Source of the DNA: Rhodospirillales bacterium
GTDB taxonomy: Bacteria; Pseudomonadota; Alphaproteobacteria; Rhodospirillales; WMHbin7
NCBI GenBank assembly: GCA_016215555.1
Contig: JACRJC010000023.1
Span: 1 to 64,000 of the forward strand
Direction of reading: 5' to 3'
Length of the DNA: 64,000 nucleotides
Part shown: positions 46,367 to 55,629 of the stretch, piece by piece
Layout of the letters: each line of letters opens with the position of its first letter
Numbering within the stretch: the first letter of the stretch is position 1
The notes under the pieces: generated by a model
Seen by the model: the letters and a program-made list of their open reading frames with translations, nothing else
What the model was told of the DNA's origin: nothing
Databases searched by the model: none
Position numbers and translations under genes: made by a program

Positions 46367-49300
46367 CTATTCCTGCAAAACCGAGATCACTGTAATGCTG
46401 GTATCGACCAGCAGCGTGGCGCTCTCGCCATAGCTGTTGCTGGTGTAAACCGAATAGCCCTCACCGCCCAAGGACACCGTGGATTGCGACTGCGACCAGC
46501 CGAGATCGTTCAGGATCAGCGTATCTCCGCTATCGCCGGCGATGACCAGCGCCTCGCCGTAATCAAGCCCGGACAGCAGCCCGTTCGAATCCTCGGCCAG
46601 GCCGAGCATATTGGCGCCCGTCAGCCTAAGGGTATTGTTGCCGCTGCCGGTGATGTCGATCTTCTCGAAATCGCTGAACGAGATGCTGGTGCCTGATAGG
46701 TTGAGGTCGAGACTGGCGCCGCTGAACAACAGCGTGTCGTTGCCGGCGCCGCCGCTGACGGTCAGGGCATCCGACTGATAGACCAGCACATCGTTGCCGG
46801 CTTCGCCATACAGCTTGTCGGAACCGCCGCCGCCCAACAGCGTGTCGTTGCCGTTGCCGCCATAAAGCGTGTCATTGCCAACGCCTCCATCAAGGCTGTC
46901 ATTGCCGGCGCCGCCATACAAAACGTCGTTGCCGCCGCCGCCCGAAAGCGAATCGTCGCCGCCGTCGCTGCCGCCGCCGCTGCCGGAAACCGCATCGCCG
47001 CTGGACGACAGAACGCCGCCCCTGAACGACCAGGTCCACAGACCGGCAATGCCGGTATTTCCAAGATCGGTGTCGATGGTCAGCATGCTCGAACTGTGCG
47101 AGGCCGGCAATTCATAATTGTTGCCGCCGCCGTCACCGTCCGACCAGCCGGCCCGGGCGATGTTGTTGTAGGTGTAGTTGATGTCTTCATAGCGGAAGAC
47201 GAGGTCGAAATCGCCGGAATCGCCCCTATCGTAGATCTGTAGCTGGAAGGCGTTCAGAGAGTCGGTATGGCTGGGATAATAGCCGACGTCGTCCCAGGTG
47301 ACGGTGAAAATGCCGTTGGTGGTATCCAGATCGTACCAGACCAGATTGCTGCCGGTCGAATTGCCGCCCGCGGTCGCCGTCACCGTGCCGCCGCCCGTAT
47401 CGACATCATTGAAGAAGGCGGCAAAAATCGCCGGCAAACTGGCGCTATTCATGGGAAGGCTGCCGGGATTGTAGGTGGAATAGGTCGAACCGAAGGTGAC
47501 ATGGCCGTTGGTGTTGACGCCAAGCTGGGTATAGCTGTCGCCAAAATAGGTGATGCCGCCGGCGCCGAAGATCGAGGTGATGTTGACCAGGTCGTTGGTA
47601 GAGTCGTCACCCCGGTCCAGACTGTTCTCGCCGAAACCGGCGGAACCGCCCAAACCGTTGACCAAGTTGCCGTTGGTGCCGGTAATGGCCGACGAACTGT
47701 CGCCATAAAGAATGTCGTCGCCATCGCCGCCAGCCAGCGAATCATTGCCAAGACCGCCGGTCAGAGTGTCATTGCCGCCGCCGCCCTCCAGGGCGTCGTT
47801 GCCGGACGAGCCGGTAATCTTGTCGTTGTAGACGCTGCCCGTCACCTTTTCGATGCTGCTCAGCGTATCCGTGCCCTCGCCGGTCGCCGTTCCGGTGGCC
47901 AGACTGACCGTCACCGCCGAAGCCGAGGAAACATAGGTGATGCAGTCGGTTCCGCCGCCGCCGTCGATGACGTCGTTGCCGGAACCGCCGGCGAACGAGT
48001 CATTGCCCAGACCGCCCGAGAAGGAATCATTGCCGGTGCCACCCAGCATGGTGTCGTCATGATCGCTGCCGATGACGATCTCAATGCCGCTTAGGCTATC
48101 GCTGCCGGCCCCGCCGGTCGCCAAGCCCGATTCCAGGCTTACGGTAATGCCGGCCCCGGCGGCCGCGAAAGTGGCCGTATCCGTACCCTCGCCGCCCGTC
48201 AGCGAATCGTCGCCGGCCAATCCAGCCAATGTGTCGTTGCCGCCCAGCCCGCTGATGACGTCGTTGCCGCCCGTGCCGGTCAGCGTGTCGTTGCCGCTGG
48301 AACCGATCAAGCCGCTGCTGGCGGAGGAAATGGCGTTGGTGAGATTGGCGCCGCTGAAATCGCTGTTCAGGGACGATAGCGAGGAGCTTAGATCGCCCGA
48401 CGTGAAGGCGTTCTGAATTGCCGAGGTGGCAGAGCCCTGCGCCACCGTCGCCACATTGGCCAGCGAGGCCAGAAGATCGGCGCCGCCGGTCGGATCGGCA
48501 TTGAAGGCGGTGTTGACCGCCGAGGTCACATTGGCGATGACCGTGGCCACGGTTGCCTTGGCAGCCGCCAAATCGGCATCTCCGGTCAAGGACAGATTGC
48601 TGGCTACCGAATCGATCAAGCTGGAAACATTCGACGACTGCGAGAAATCAACCGACCCGCTGGCCGAAGTCGCCTGCGAAGCCAAAGCCTGGAAAATGGC
48701 CGCCGTCGCCGCTGCCGCCGTCACGCCGCCGGCGCCGACCATCAAGGCGCTCATGGTCGTGACCATGTTCTGCACTTGGATGGCGGCCTTCATAACCTGG
48801 GCGGCTTGCGTCACTTCGGAACTGCTGCCGCTTGACGAGGTGGCAACCGGATCGAAGCTGTTCAGATCGGGCAGGCTGCTGATCCCCAGCATGGTCGCAA
48901 TCTGCGACTGGGCCGAGGCCTCGCTCAGACCCCCGGCCATCATCGACTGCATCATGGTCGTCAGCGGCGTCACTACCGTCGAACCGGCGGGCGCCTTCAA
49001 GGTTCCGACCAGGGCCTGATTGGTGGAAATGTCGGTGCCGCCGAACAGCACGATCGGTGCGCTGGTGTCGGTGCTGGACAGGGTGTAATTGCCCTGGCTG
49101 TCGGTCGTGGTCCAGATTTCGCCGCTGTCCAGCGCGCCGTCATTGTCGGCGTCCAGGAAGACCGTGGCGCCCGAAATGTAACCGTCGATGGCCCGGCCCG
49201 ACAGGGAAACGGTGGTCGGCGCCGAACTGGTCGTGGAACTGCTGGTTACATTCGTATCGTTGTTGGAGCTGCTGGTCGTCGTCTGCTCGGTTTGGTCCGT

Positions 49301-50860
49301 CTGAAGATAATTGGAATTGGCCGACGAGCCGCTGGTCGTCGTCGTCTCGGTCGTGCCGGACGAGCCCGAGGAGGTCGATGAGGTGGAGGTGGAATTGCCC
49401 TGTTCGGCGGAACTTAACGTCACCCGAATGACGTCTCCGGAGCCGCTGCCCGATTGGGAAGTCTGACCGGTCTGGGCGTTCGGGTCATTCGCGTTCGCTG
49501 GCCCGGTATTGGAGACAGGAGCATTCACGAACGGCGTCGCCCCCAACACGCCGGTCCGCTGCGCCGCCAAGCCGGCTGCGTTCAAGGCCTGTTGCGCCGT
49601 AGCGCCCTGGTTGACCGCCTGATTGTAAGCCTGCTGGGCCTGGATGGCCGCCGTCACCGCCTGATCGATTGAGGTGCCCTGCTGCAGGGCCTGATTGATG
49701 GCCTGCTGGGCGGCCTGGGCAAATCCCGTGTTCTGCGTTTGCGGAGCCGAGCTTTGCAAGGCGCCCTCAACCGTCGCCGGCGCCTGACCGCCCGCCGGAC
49801 CAGCGCCCGTCTGCGGCCCCGTGCCGGGGGCCGGAGCACCCTGGTTCAGGATCTGCTGCGCCGATGTGCTGGCATTGCTGTTCGACGTGATATTGGCCGT
49901 CTGTTGCAGCACTTCGGAATAGCTGTTGGCAATCTGGTTGTTGTTGACGGAAATGACGTTCGAAGGCGGCGTGAAGAAGTTCACGGTCAGCAAGGCCGTG
50001 CTGGGTTGGTTCAGAACCTGGGTGCCGGCCGAATTGGTGATCGTGATTTCGCCGGTTCCCCCGCTTTCCTGCAGCAAGGCCGTGGTCAAGCCGGTTTCAG
50101 GCGTATATCCGCCCGCCACCATGGTGCCGCGAATGCCGATGGTCGCCACCGGCGTCTTCAAGGAAGCGGCGTCAGGCGCCGACTTGGCGATCTCGCCCGA
50201 AACGAACGAGAAGGTGCCCTGCACCAGCGAGAAGGCCGATTTGCCGGTATGGGTCGAGGGATCATAGACCATCTGGTCGAGAACCAGACGGCCATTGCCG
50301 CCCAGCGCCAGCGTGGTGCCGTCCATGAAAACCAAGCCGACCGAAGCGCCCTTGGGCGTTTGCAGGATGTCGCCCTGAAAGACGGCGTCGCCCTTGTGCA
50401 GCGCGCCCTTGGTGCCGTCGGCATGGACGACTTGCACGCTGCCCGAAAGCGTGTCGGCGCGACCGATGGATTGGCCGGCCAACCCAGCCTTGGCTTGCGC
50501 ATAGTCGCCGGGCGCCATCGACCCGGCCAGCCTGCCGGCCAGGTCGCCGTCGATGATGGCGCCGTTGTCGCCGATGAGGTCGGAAGGATCGTCGGTGGCG
50601 AAATAGTCGCGCACCAGAATGCGCGTGCCATCCTCGCCGATCAGAATCAGATCGGGGCCCGACCGGACATAGTCGGCCCCTTCCAGCAAACCCGACGCCG
50701 GAACCACGACGGGCTGGCCGGGCTTGGCCTCGATAATGATATAAGGAAGGTCTTGCGTCGCTGGCCGGACTTCACGCGCATTGAAAAGGGCGCTGAACTC
50801 AGCCCCCCTCTCCGCCACGCTCGGGTTATGTTCCTGGCCCGCAGATGATTGCCGTGCCAT
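46367..50860 (-). CDS. Giant FecR/RTX/nidogen-domain surface or secreted protein
   Basis: A 1497-residue modular protein. It has no classical signal peptide. In order: a FecR-like domain (~137-253, SGSVQVVHADGT to VATIGIRGTMV), an Ala/Gln-rich helical stretch (~320-450), a Ser/Thr-rich linker (~470-550), a small beta domain with an EF-hand-like loop (DADNDGALDSGE near 575), an Ala/Ser-rich region, a first RTX block (~853-1053, GGNDTLTG-type nonapeptides), a nidogen-like domain (~1077-1287, GVNTNGHVTFG and AAFFNDVDTGGG), a second RTX block (~1307-1363) and a hydrophobic C-terminus, the usual plan of type I secretion. It may be a calcium-folded adhesin. No secretion genes adjoin. Confidence 0.88.
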   Translation of the reverse strand: MARQSSAGQEHNPSVAERGAEFSALFNAREVRPATQDLPYIIIEAKPGQPVVVPASGLLEGADYVRSGPDLILIGEDGTRILVRDYFATDDPSDLIGDNGAIIDGDLAGRLAGSMAPGDYAQAKAGLAGQSIGRADTLSGSVQVVHADGTKGALHKGDAVFQGDILQTPKGASVGLVFMDGTTLALGGNGRLVLDQMVYDPSTHTGKSAFSLVQGTFSFVSGEIAKSAPDAASLKTPVATIGIRGTMVAGGYTPETGLTTALLQESGGTGEITITNSAGTQVLNQPSTALLTVNFFTPPSNVISVNNNQIANSYSEVLQQTANITSNSNASTSAQQILNQGAPAPGTGPQTGAGPAGGQAPATVEGALQSSAPQTQNTGFAQAAQQAINQALQQGTSIDQAVTAAIQAQQAYNQAVNQGATAQQALNAAGLAAQRTGVLGATPFVNAPVSNTGPANANDPNAQTGQTSQSGSGSGDVIRVTLSSAEQGNSTSTSSTSSGSSGTTETTTTSGSSANSNYLQTDQTEQTTTSSSNNDTNVTSSSTTSSAPTTVSLSGRAIDGYISGATVFLDADNDGALDSGEIWTTTDSQGNYTLSSTDTSAPIVLFGGTDISTNQALVGTLKAPAGSTVVTPLTTMMQSMMAGGLSEASAQSQIATMLGISSLPDLNSFDPVATSSSGSSSEVTQAAQVMKAAIQVQNMVTTMSALMVGAGGVTAAAATAAIFQALASQATSASGSVDFSQSSNVSSLIDSVASNLSLTGDADLAAAKATVATVIANVTSAVNTAFNADPTGGADLLASLANVATVAQGSATSAIQNAFTSGDLSSSLSSLNSDFSGANLTNAISSASSGLIGSSGNDTLTGTGGNDVISGLGGNDTLAGLAGDDSLTGGEGTDTATFAAAGAGITVSLESGLATGGAGSDSLSGIEIVIGSDHDDTMLGGTGNDSFSGGLGNDSFAGGSGNDVIDGGGGTDCITYVSSASAVTVSLATGTATGEGTDTLSSIEKVTGSVYNDKITGSSGNDALEGGGGNDTLTGGLGNDSLAGGDGDDILYGDSSSAITGTNGNLVNGLGGSAGFGENSLDRGDDSTNDLVNITSIFGAGGITYFGDSYTQLGVNTNGHVTFGSTYSTYNPGSLPMNSASLPAIFAAFFNDVDTGGGTVTATAGGNSTGSNLVWYDLDTTNGIFTVTWDDVGYYPSHTDSLNAFQLQIYDRGDSGDFDLVFRYEDINYTYNNIARAGWSDGDGGGNNYELPASHSSSMLTIDTDLGNTGIAGLWTWSFRGGVLSSSGDAVSGSGGGSDGGDDSLSGGGGNDVLYGGAGNDSLDGGVGNDTLYGGNGNDTLLGGGGSDKLYGEAGNDVLVYQSDALTVSGGAGNDTLLFSGASLDLNLSGTSISFSDFEKIDITGSGNNTLRLTGANMLGLAEDSNGLLSGLDYGEALVIAGDSGDTLILNDLGWSQSQSTVSLGGEGYSVYTSNSYGESATLLVDTSITVISVLQE

Positions 50861-51153
50861 GACACCCTCGATCCGCTGGCAGCGTCCTCAAGCCCGCTGC
50901 ACGTTGCTATTCGTGCATGCGGCCTTATGCCTTGCAAATGCACGCGATTGATATGCAACAAATATGGACCAAATGCTACGGCTTTCAACCACATTCTATT
51001 TGGAGGTATTTACATGATTACATATTTGCTTCACGCGCAATAAATAGACTCTTCCCGATCAAGGGGTTCCAAAGCTCCCCGACCATGGCATTATATTCAC
51101 GCAATTCTTGTAGGGCTATTATGCGGCCAGCGCAGGGGGAGCTTACGTCAAGG
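50861..51153. other. AT-rich intergenic region with a mini reading frame
   Basis: This 293-base gap lies upstream of the giant RTX gene and downstream of the cupin stop, so it should contain the RTX promoter on the minus strand. On the plus strand TTTGGAGGTATTTAC precedes ATG at 51014 and a nine-codon frame (MITYLLHAQ) ending at 51043. It has a strong ribosome site but no gene after it in that direction. Confidence 0.4.
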
Positions 51154-51609
51154 TCAGCAAGTCTCAGTCAAGAAAGCCGACAAGCCGGGCAGACGGCGCA
51201 GTTCGGCGAGGTCCGATTCCGTCGGCAATTGCGGCTTGTCGCGCAAGACATTGACCAGGCACAGGAAGCCCAGGGGCTCGCCAGCGTCGGCCTTGAACTG
51301 ATGCCAGGACAGGGCGGCGATATCGACCAGATCGTTGGGTCCGACGTTGAAAACCTTGTCCTTGACCAGGCACCGTCCATGGCCGCGCAGAATCATGACG
51401 GCATGGCGGTGCTGATGGCGTTCGAGCGTCGAATGCCCCCCCGGCGCCATTTCGAAATAGCGCAATTCGCCGTCCAGATCGGGAAACTGGAACAGAACCT
51501 GGCGGGTGATGTCCTTGAAGGGGGCGTCGCCTTCTTGCTTGTAGGCCAGCAGATCGACCTGCTGCCAGCGGAAATCCTGAAATCGCCGGACCGGGGATTC
51601 TTCGCTCAT
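51154..51609 (-). CDS. Cupin, probable 1-methylthio-xylulose 5-phosphate sulfurylase
   Basis: A 151-residue single-domain cupin. Metal ligands are visible in HSTLERHQHRHAVMILRG (His 59, 65, 67, 69) and SWHQF (His 103). In Rhodospirillum rubrum a cupin encoded near the RuBisCO-like protein removes methanethiol from 1-methylthioxylulose 5-phosphate to give deoxyxylulose 5-phosphate for isoprenoids. The same pairing here supports that role. The start is coupled to the RuBisCO-like gene by ATGA, with AAGGAGG before it. The frame is open upstream, but that part is out-of-frame shadow of the RuBisCO-like gene. Confidence 0.85.
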   Translation of the reverse strand: MSEESPVRRFQDFRWQQVDLLAYKQEGDAPFKDITRQVLFQFPDLDGELRYFEMAPGGHSTLERHQHRHAVMILRGHGRCLVKDKVFNVGPNDLVDIAALSWHQFKADAGEPLGFLCLVNVLRDKPQLPTESDLAELRRLPGLSAFLTETC

Positions 51610-52688
51610 GACGCCTCCTTTGCGGCCACGGCGGCCACGAATTTTCCAGCCTCCTGGCGCAGATTCTCCTTGGCCAGCAAAAGCGCGCCACCGATCAGCA
51701 GCATCACATCCTGGCCGTAGAAATCCAGCATTTCGGGAATGCGGGCCAGATTCATGCCGCCAGCCGGCACCGGCAGGGCCGATTTGAATCCGCCCCATTC
51801 GGTCTTGGCGGCCTGGACCAATTCCTTGCAGGTTTGCGGCGAATAGCCGAAGCGGCCCCCATAATTGGGATAGACCACGGCATCGGCCCCGATCAGGCGA
51901 AACAGCTTGCCCAGCAGCAGAGGCGGCGCAATGCGCGAGGCCCCGGCCATGGCCGGATGGGCCAAGACCGGCACTTGCAGCCGTTGGGCGATCATTTCCT
52001 GCACCACCGGCAGTCCCAGCAGCATGGGCGACATCATGACCATGCCGACCCCCTCGCCTTCGACGATCTCCATTTGCTCGGCCAGGGCCTTGGGTCCGCC
52101 GGTCAGATGCGGCGCGTACAAGGTGGCGCTGCCGGCCACCGCCTTCTGGCAGGCGACGACGCGCTCCTTGAAGGGGGCGTAACTTTGATCCCCCATGCCG
52201 TGATCGTCCTTGATGATGTCGATTCCGGCCTCGGCAAAGGATTTGCACAGACCGGCAAGATCCTGCGCCGACAGGCCCAAAGGCTTGATGGCGCTGGCCG
52301 TGAGGGGCCGGTTCCAGGCCTGGGCGCGCTGGCGCAGGCCTTCGACGCCGAACCGAGGGCCGGCATACCGGCCAAGCAGCGCTTCGGGAAATTCGGCGTC
52401 CAGAAGCCGGACATGGTCCTGGATCGACGAATTGCCGAACAGAATATTGATCAGCTGCCCGACATCGTTGCCCGTTGTTTCCAGGGCCAAGCCGATGCGG
52501 ACCAGAAACCCGCCTTCTTCGGCTGGGCTTATATCCAAGACGCGGCCCACCACCTCGCGGTGGATCCTCGCCTCGGCGATGGCCTCGACGGGCATTTCGA
52601 CGCTCTGCTCGACGGCCAGCGCGGCGGCCCGGGCCGCGATTTCGTCTTGGGGCGAGTCGATATGGTATAAAACGGTCAGACGGTCCAT
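51606..52688 (-). CDS. RuBisCO-like protein (type IV), probable 5-methylthioribulose 1-phosphate isomerase
   Basis: A 360-residue RuBisCO-fold protein without carboxylase function. Lys135 (SAIKPLG) matches the loop lysine, and Lys160-Asp161-Asp162 (DIIKDDHG) the carbamylated-lysine metal site, but the usual following Glu is His163. This KDDH pattern is that of the Rhodospirillum rubrum type, which isomerises methylthioribulose 1-phosphate in the methylthioadenosine-isoprenoid shunt. The C-terminal phosphate site is present (PVPAGGMNLARIPEM). The coupled cupin gene supports the pathway. mtnP and mtnA equivalents are not in the window. Confidence 0.9.
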   Translation of the reverse strand: MDRLTVLYHIDSPQDEIAARAAALAVEQSVEMPVEAIAEARIHREVVGRVLDISPAEEGGFLVRIGLALETTGNDVGQLINILFGNSSIQDHVRLLDAEFPEALLGRYAGPRFGVEGLRQRAQAWNRPLTASAIKPLGLSAQDLAGLCKSFAEAGIDIIKDDHGMGDQSYAPFKERVVACQKAVAGSATLYAPHLTGGPKALAEQMEIVEGEGVGMVMMSPMLLGLPVVQEMIAQRLQVPVLAHPAMAGASRIAPPLLLGKLFRLIGADAVVYPNYGGRFGYSPQTCKELVQAAKTEWGGFKSALPVPAGGMNLARIPEMLDFYGQDVMLLIGGALLLAKENLRQEAGKFVAAVAAKEAS

Positions 52689-52761
52689 AAGGCGGCCAAT
52701 GTGCCGATGACAGAGCGCTTTCGCAAGGCCATATTATATGTGGTTCTGATGCGGGGATGAG

Positions 52762-54384
52762 ATGAGTTTGCATGCGCTATTGGCCGAAGCGATCGTCTTT
52801 CTGGTCGCCACCGTCCTGGTGGTGCCGATTTTCGAGCGTCTGCGCGCCAGCCCGCTGGTCGGTTATCTGCTGGCCGGCCTGATTATCGGCCCGGCCGGCC
52901 TTGGCATCGTCACCCATGCCGAGGAGATCGAACCCCTGGCCGAGCTGGGCATCATGATGCTGATGTTCTCGGTCGGACTGGAAATGACTTTCGAACGCCT
53001 GAAGGTCATGCGGCCAAGAATACTGCTCTTGGGATTTCTGCAGATTCTGCTGACCAGCGCCGTCATCGGGGGCTTGAGCCTGAAAGCCGGTTTCTCGGTG
53101 GGTGGGGCCTTGGTGGTGGGCGGCAGCCTGGCCCTGTCCTCGACCGCCGTCGTCTTGCAGTTGCTGGCCGAACGCCATGAACTGGCGACCCGGATCGGAC
53201 GCGCCGCCATGGCCGTCCTGCTCATTCAGGATCTGGCCATCGGGCCGCTTTTGGTGCTGGTACCGGTCCTGGGCGCGCATAGCGGCAGCATGGCCGGCGC
53301 CCTGGGCATGGCCGCCCTGAAGGCTGTCGGGGTTCTGGCCGGCATCCTGATCGTGGGCCGCCTGGCGCTGCGCCCCCTCTTTCAGGTGACGTCCAAATCG
53401 CGCAATCCGGAATTGTTCATGGCCTCGACGCTTCTGATCCTGATCGGAACCGGCCTAGCCGTGGCCTGGGGCGGCTTGTCGATGGCCTTGGGCGCCTTCG
53501 CCGCCGGATTGATGCTGGCCGAAACCGAGCACCGCCACCGCGTCATGGAAACCATCCAGCCCTTCCGAGGTCTGCTGATGGGCTTGTTCTTCATGGCGGT
53601 CGGCATGGTGATCGACCTGAAGCTGGCGGCGTCCCATTTCGGTTTGGTCGCCGGCCTGACCTTCGGCCTGCTGGCCATCAAAACCCTGCTGCTATTTCCC
53701 TTGGCCCGTTTCTCGGGATTCGGCTGGGCCAGCGCCGCGCGCCTGAGCCTGATCCTCGCCCAGGGCAGCGAATTCGCCTTCGTCGTCTTCAGCCTGGCCG
53801 AGAACCAGCGGGTTCTTTCCTCGGCCCAGGCCCAGCCCTTGCTGCTGGCCATCGCCTTCAGCATGGCCCTCACCCCGCTGCTGACGGCGCTAGGCGGCGC
53901 GCTGGGCCGCAAATTCGAGCCCTACGAAGCCCCCGGCCTCGACCAAATGCAAAAATCTGCCGAGGATCTGAAGGACCATGTCATCGTGGCCGGAATGGGA
54001 CGGGTGGGGCGCAGCGTCACCGAACGCTTCCACAAGCGCGGCGTTCCCTATCTGGCCGTCGAAGGCCGGCGTCACCGCGTTGTCGATGCCAAGGCGGCGG
54101 GACTGGCTGTTTTTCACGCCGACGCCACTGATTTGACGGTACTTGAAGCGGCGGGTATCGAGCGCGCCCAGGCCCTGGTGGTGGCGCTGGGCGATGCCGA
54201 AGGGGCGGCGCATCTGGTCGCCACGCTGCGTTATCTCTTCCCCAGCCTTCGCATCCTGGCGCGCGCCCGCACGGAAGCGCAGGGCCGGCAATTATCCCGC
54301 GCCGGCGCCGACGAGGTGGTGGTGGAAAAGCAGGATGCCGGCGATCGTCTGGCCAGTTCCGTCGCCGTCGGTATTGACGCTTGA
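52762..54384 (+). CDS. CPA2-type cation:proton antiporter with TrkA-N domain (Kef-like)
   Basis: A 540-residue protein with twelve predicted helices (residues 1-380), including GYLLAGLIIGPAGLGI and LIQDLAIGPLLVL (ion-binding QD), then a Rossmann RCK/TrkA-N domain (DHVIVAGMGRVGRSVTERF near 410) that may bind NAD(H) or nucleotides. It resembles KefB/KefC and the YbaL branch, exporting potassium or sodium in exchange for protons. It is divergent from the RuBisCO-like gene with 73 bases between starts. Confidence 0.9.
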   Translation: MSLHALLAEAIVFLVATVLVVPIFERLRASPLVGYLLAGLIIGPAGLGIVTHAEEIEPLAELGIMMLMFSVGLEMTFERLKVMRPRILLLGFLQILLTSAVIGGLSLKAGFSVGGALVVGGSLALSSTAVVLQLLAERHELATRIGRAAMAVLLIQDLAIGPLLVLVPVLGAHSGSMAGALGMAALKAVGVLAGILIVGRLALRPLFQVTSKSRNPELFMASTLLILIGTGLAVAWGGLSMALGAFAAGLMLAETEHRHRVMETIQPFRGLLMGLFFMAVGMVIDLKLAASHFGLVAGLTFGLLAIKTLLLFPLARFSGFGWASAARLSLILAQGSEFAFVVFSLAENQRVLSSAQAQPLLLAIAFSMALTPLLTALGGALGRKFEPYEAPGLDQMQKSAEDLKDHVIVAGMGRVGRSVTERFHKRGVPYLAVEGRRHRVVDAKAAGLAVFHADATDLTVLEAAGIERAQALVVALGDAEGAAHLVATLRYLFPSLRILARARTEAQGRQLSRAGADEVVVEKQDAGDRLASSVAVGIDA

Positions 54385-54447
54385 TCCCCCTGGACGGAAG
54401 AAACTACACTTCCGGCGTATGAGCCTTTTTCTTTGGAAAGATGTCTG

Positions 54448-55629
54448 GTGAACCGTAAAATCCTGCTTGTCGATGACGAACCTCATGTCCTGGACGGATT
54501 GCGCCGTCAACTGGGCCGCCGGTTCGACGTCGTCACCGCCAACAGCGGCGAAGAAGCACTACTGCTTTTGGATGCCCGGGGCCCCTTTGCCGCCGTCGTC
54601 AGCGATCTGCGCATGCCTGGCATGGGCGGACTTGAACTTTTGGGGGAGTTGCGTGCTCGGTCGGCCCACACCGTGCGGCTAGTCCTGTCCGGTTCGGGCG
54701 ACTTCGAGACCGCCATCGCCGCGGTCAATGAAGGCGCCATTTTCCGTTTCCTGACCAAGCCGGTGCCGCCCGACGTTCTGACCGAGGCCATCGAGGCCGC
54801 CATCCTGCGCTATGAGATGGAAAACAAGATGGTGGGATCGTTCGATCCTTCCATCGAACTTCTACAGGAAGTGCGCAAGCTGCACACCGGCATCCAGGAA
54901 AGCCAGTTGAAAATTTTTCTGCAGCCGCAATGCGACCTTGGGGACGGCAGCATCATCGGCGCCGAGGCCCTGGTGCGCTGGCATCATCCCGTCAACGGCC
55001 TGCTATTGCCCGGCCAGTTCTTCGGCACCGCCGAGGCCGGCGGCCTGATGGGCGACATCACCAACTGGATGCTGGAAGCGGCCTGCCGCCAGGCCTGCGA
55101 ATGGAGGAATCTGGGGCTTAGCCCGATCCGGCTGGCGGTGAATGTCAGCGCCCATGATCTGCAGAAGGAAAACTTCGTCGAGACTGTTCTGGAAAAATTG
55201 CATCGCTTCGTTCTTTCCGCCGACTGGCTGGAAATCGAATTGACCGAGGGGGTGGCCGTTTTGGACATGGACAGTATCAAAGGCGTGCTGGAACGCCTGA
55301 TCGAGGCAGGCATCAAACTGAGCATCGACGATTTCGGCACCGGCTATGCCTCGCTGGGCTGGCTGCGCCATCTGCCCTTCAGCAAGCTGAAGATCGACCG
55401 CAGCTTCATCATGGAAATCGACCAGAAGCCCGAGGCCTTCCGCTTCCTGGAAACGATGGTCGCCATGGGGCGGGAATGCAAGATGGCGACGCTGGCCGAA
55501 GGCGTCGAAACCCCGGCCCAACTGGAATCTGCGAAAAAGGCCGGCTGCGGACTGATGCAGGGCTACTATCTGGCCAAGCCGATGCCAGCCGAGAACTTCC
55601 TCGACTGGCTTGACGCGCATACGAAGTGA
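54448..55629 (+). CDS. Response regulator with EAL phosphodiesterase domain
   Basis: A 393-residue protein: receiver (residues 1-120; ILLVDDEPHV, phospho-Asp in AVVSDLRMPGMGG, TKPV lysine) and EAL domain (~145-393) for cyclic di-GMP hydrolysis. Catalytic motifs are intact: AEALVRWHHP, LAVNVSAHDL, EIELTEG, DDFGTGYASLGWL (the DDFGTG metal site) and LAEGVETPAQ. Control by a kinase, probably for motility or biofilm, is inferred; no partner kinase adjoins. GTG 54448 with GGAAAG upstream is preferred over TTG 54433. Confidence 0.92.
   Translation: MNRKILLVDDEPHVLDGLRRQLGRRFDVVTANSGEEALLLLDARGPFAAVVSDLRMPGMGGLELLGELRARSAHTVRLVLSGSGDFETAIAAVNEGAIFRFLTKPVPPDVLTEAIEAAILRYEMENKMVGSFDPSIELLQEVRKLHTGIQESQLKIFLQPQCDLGDGSIIGAEALVRWHHPVNGLLLPGQFFGTAEAGGLMGDITNWMLEAACRQACEWRNLGLSPIRLAVNVSAHDLQKENFVETVLEKLHRFVLSADWLEIELTEGVAVLDMDSIKGVLERLIEAGIKLSIDDFGTGYASLGWLRHLPFSKLKIDRSFIMEIDQKPEAFRFLETMVAMGRECKMATLAEGVETPAQLESAKKAGCGLMQGYYLAKPMPAENFLDWLDAHTK

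Noticed and set aside
46770-48300. Repeated GC-rich DNA in the giant gene as non-coding repeats
   Set aside because: They encode RTX nonapeptides in frame, with variation at third codon positions, so they are protein repeats.
51609-52773. Long minus-strand frame running from 52773 through the cupin gene
   Set aside because: Its upstream two thirds are Arg/Gly-rich and overlap the clearly conserved RuBisCO-like gene in another frame; only the cupin part after ATG 51609 is family-like.
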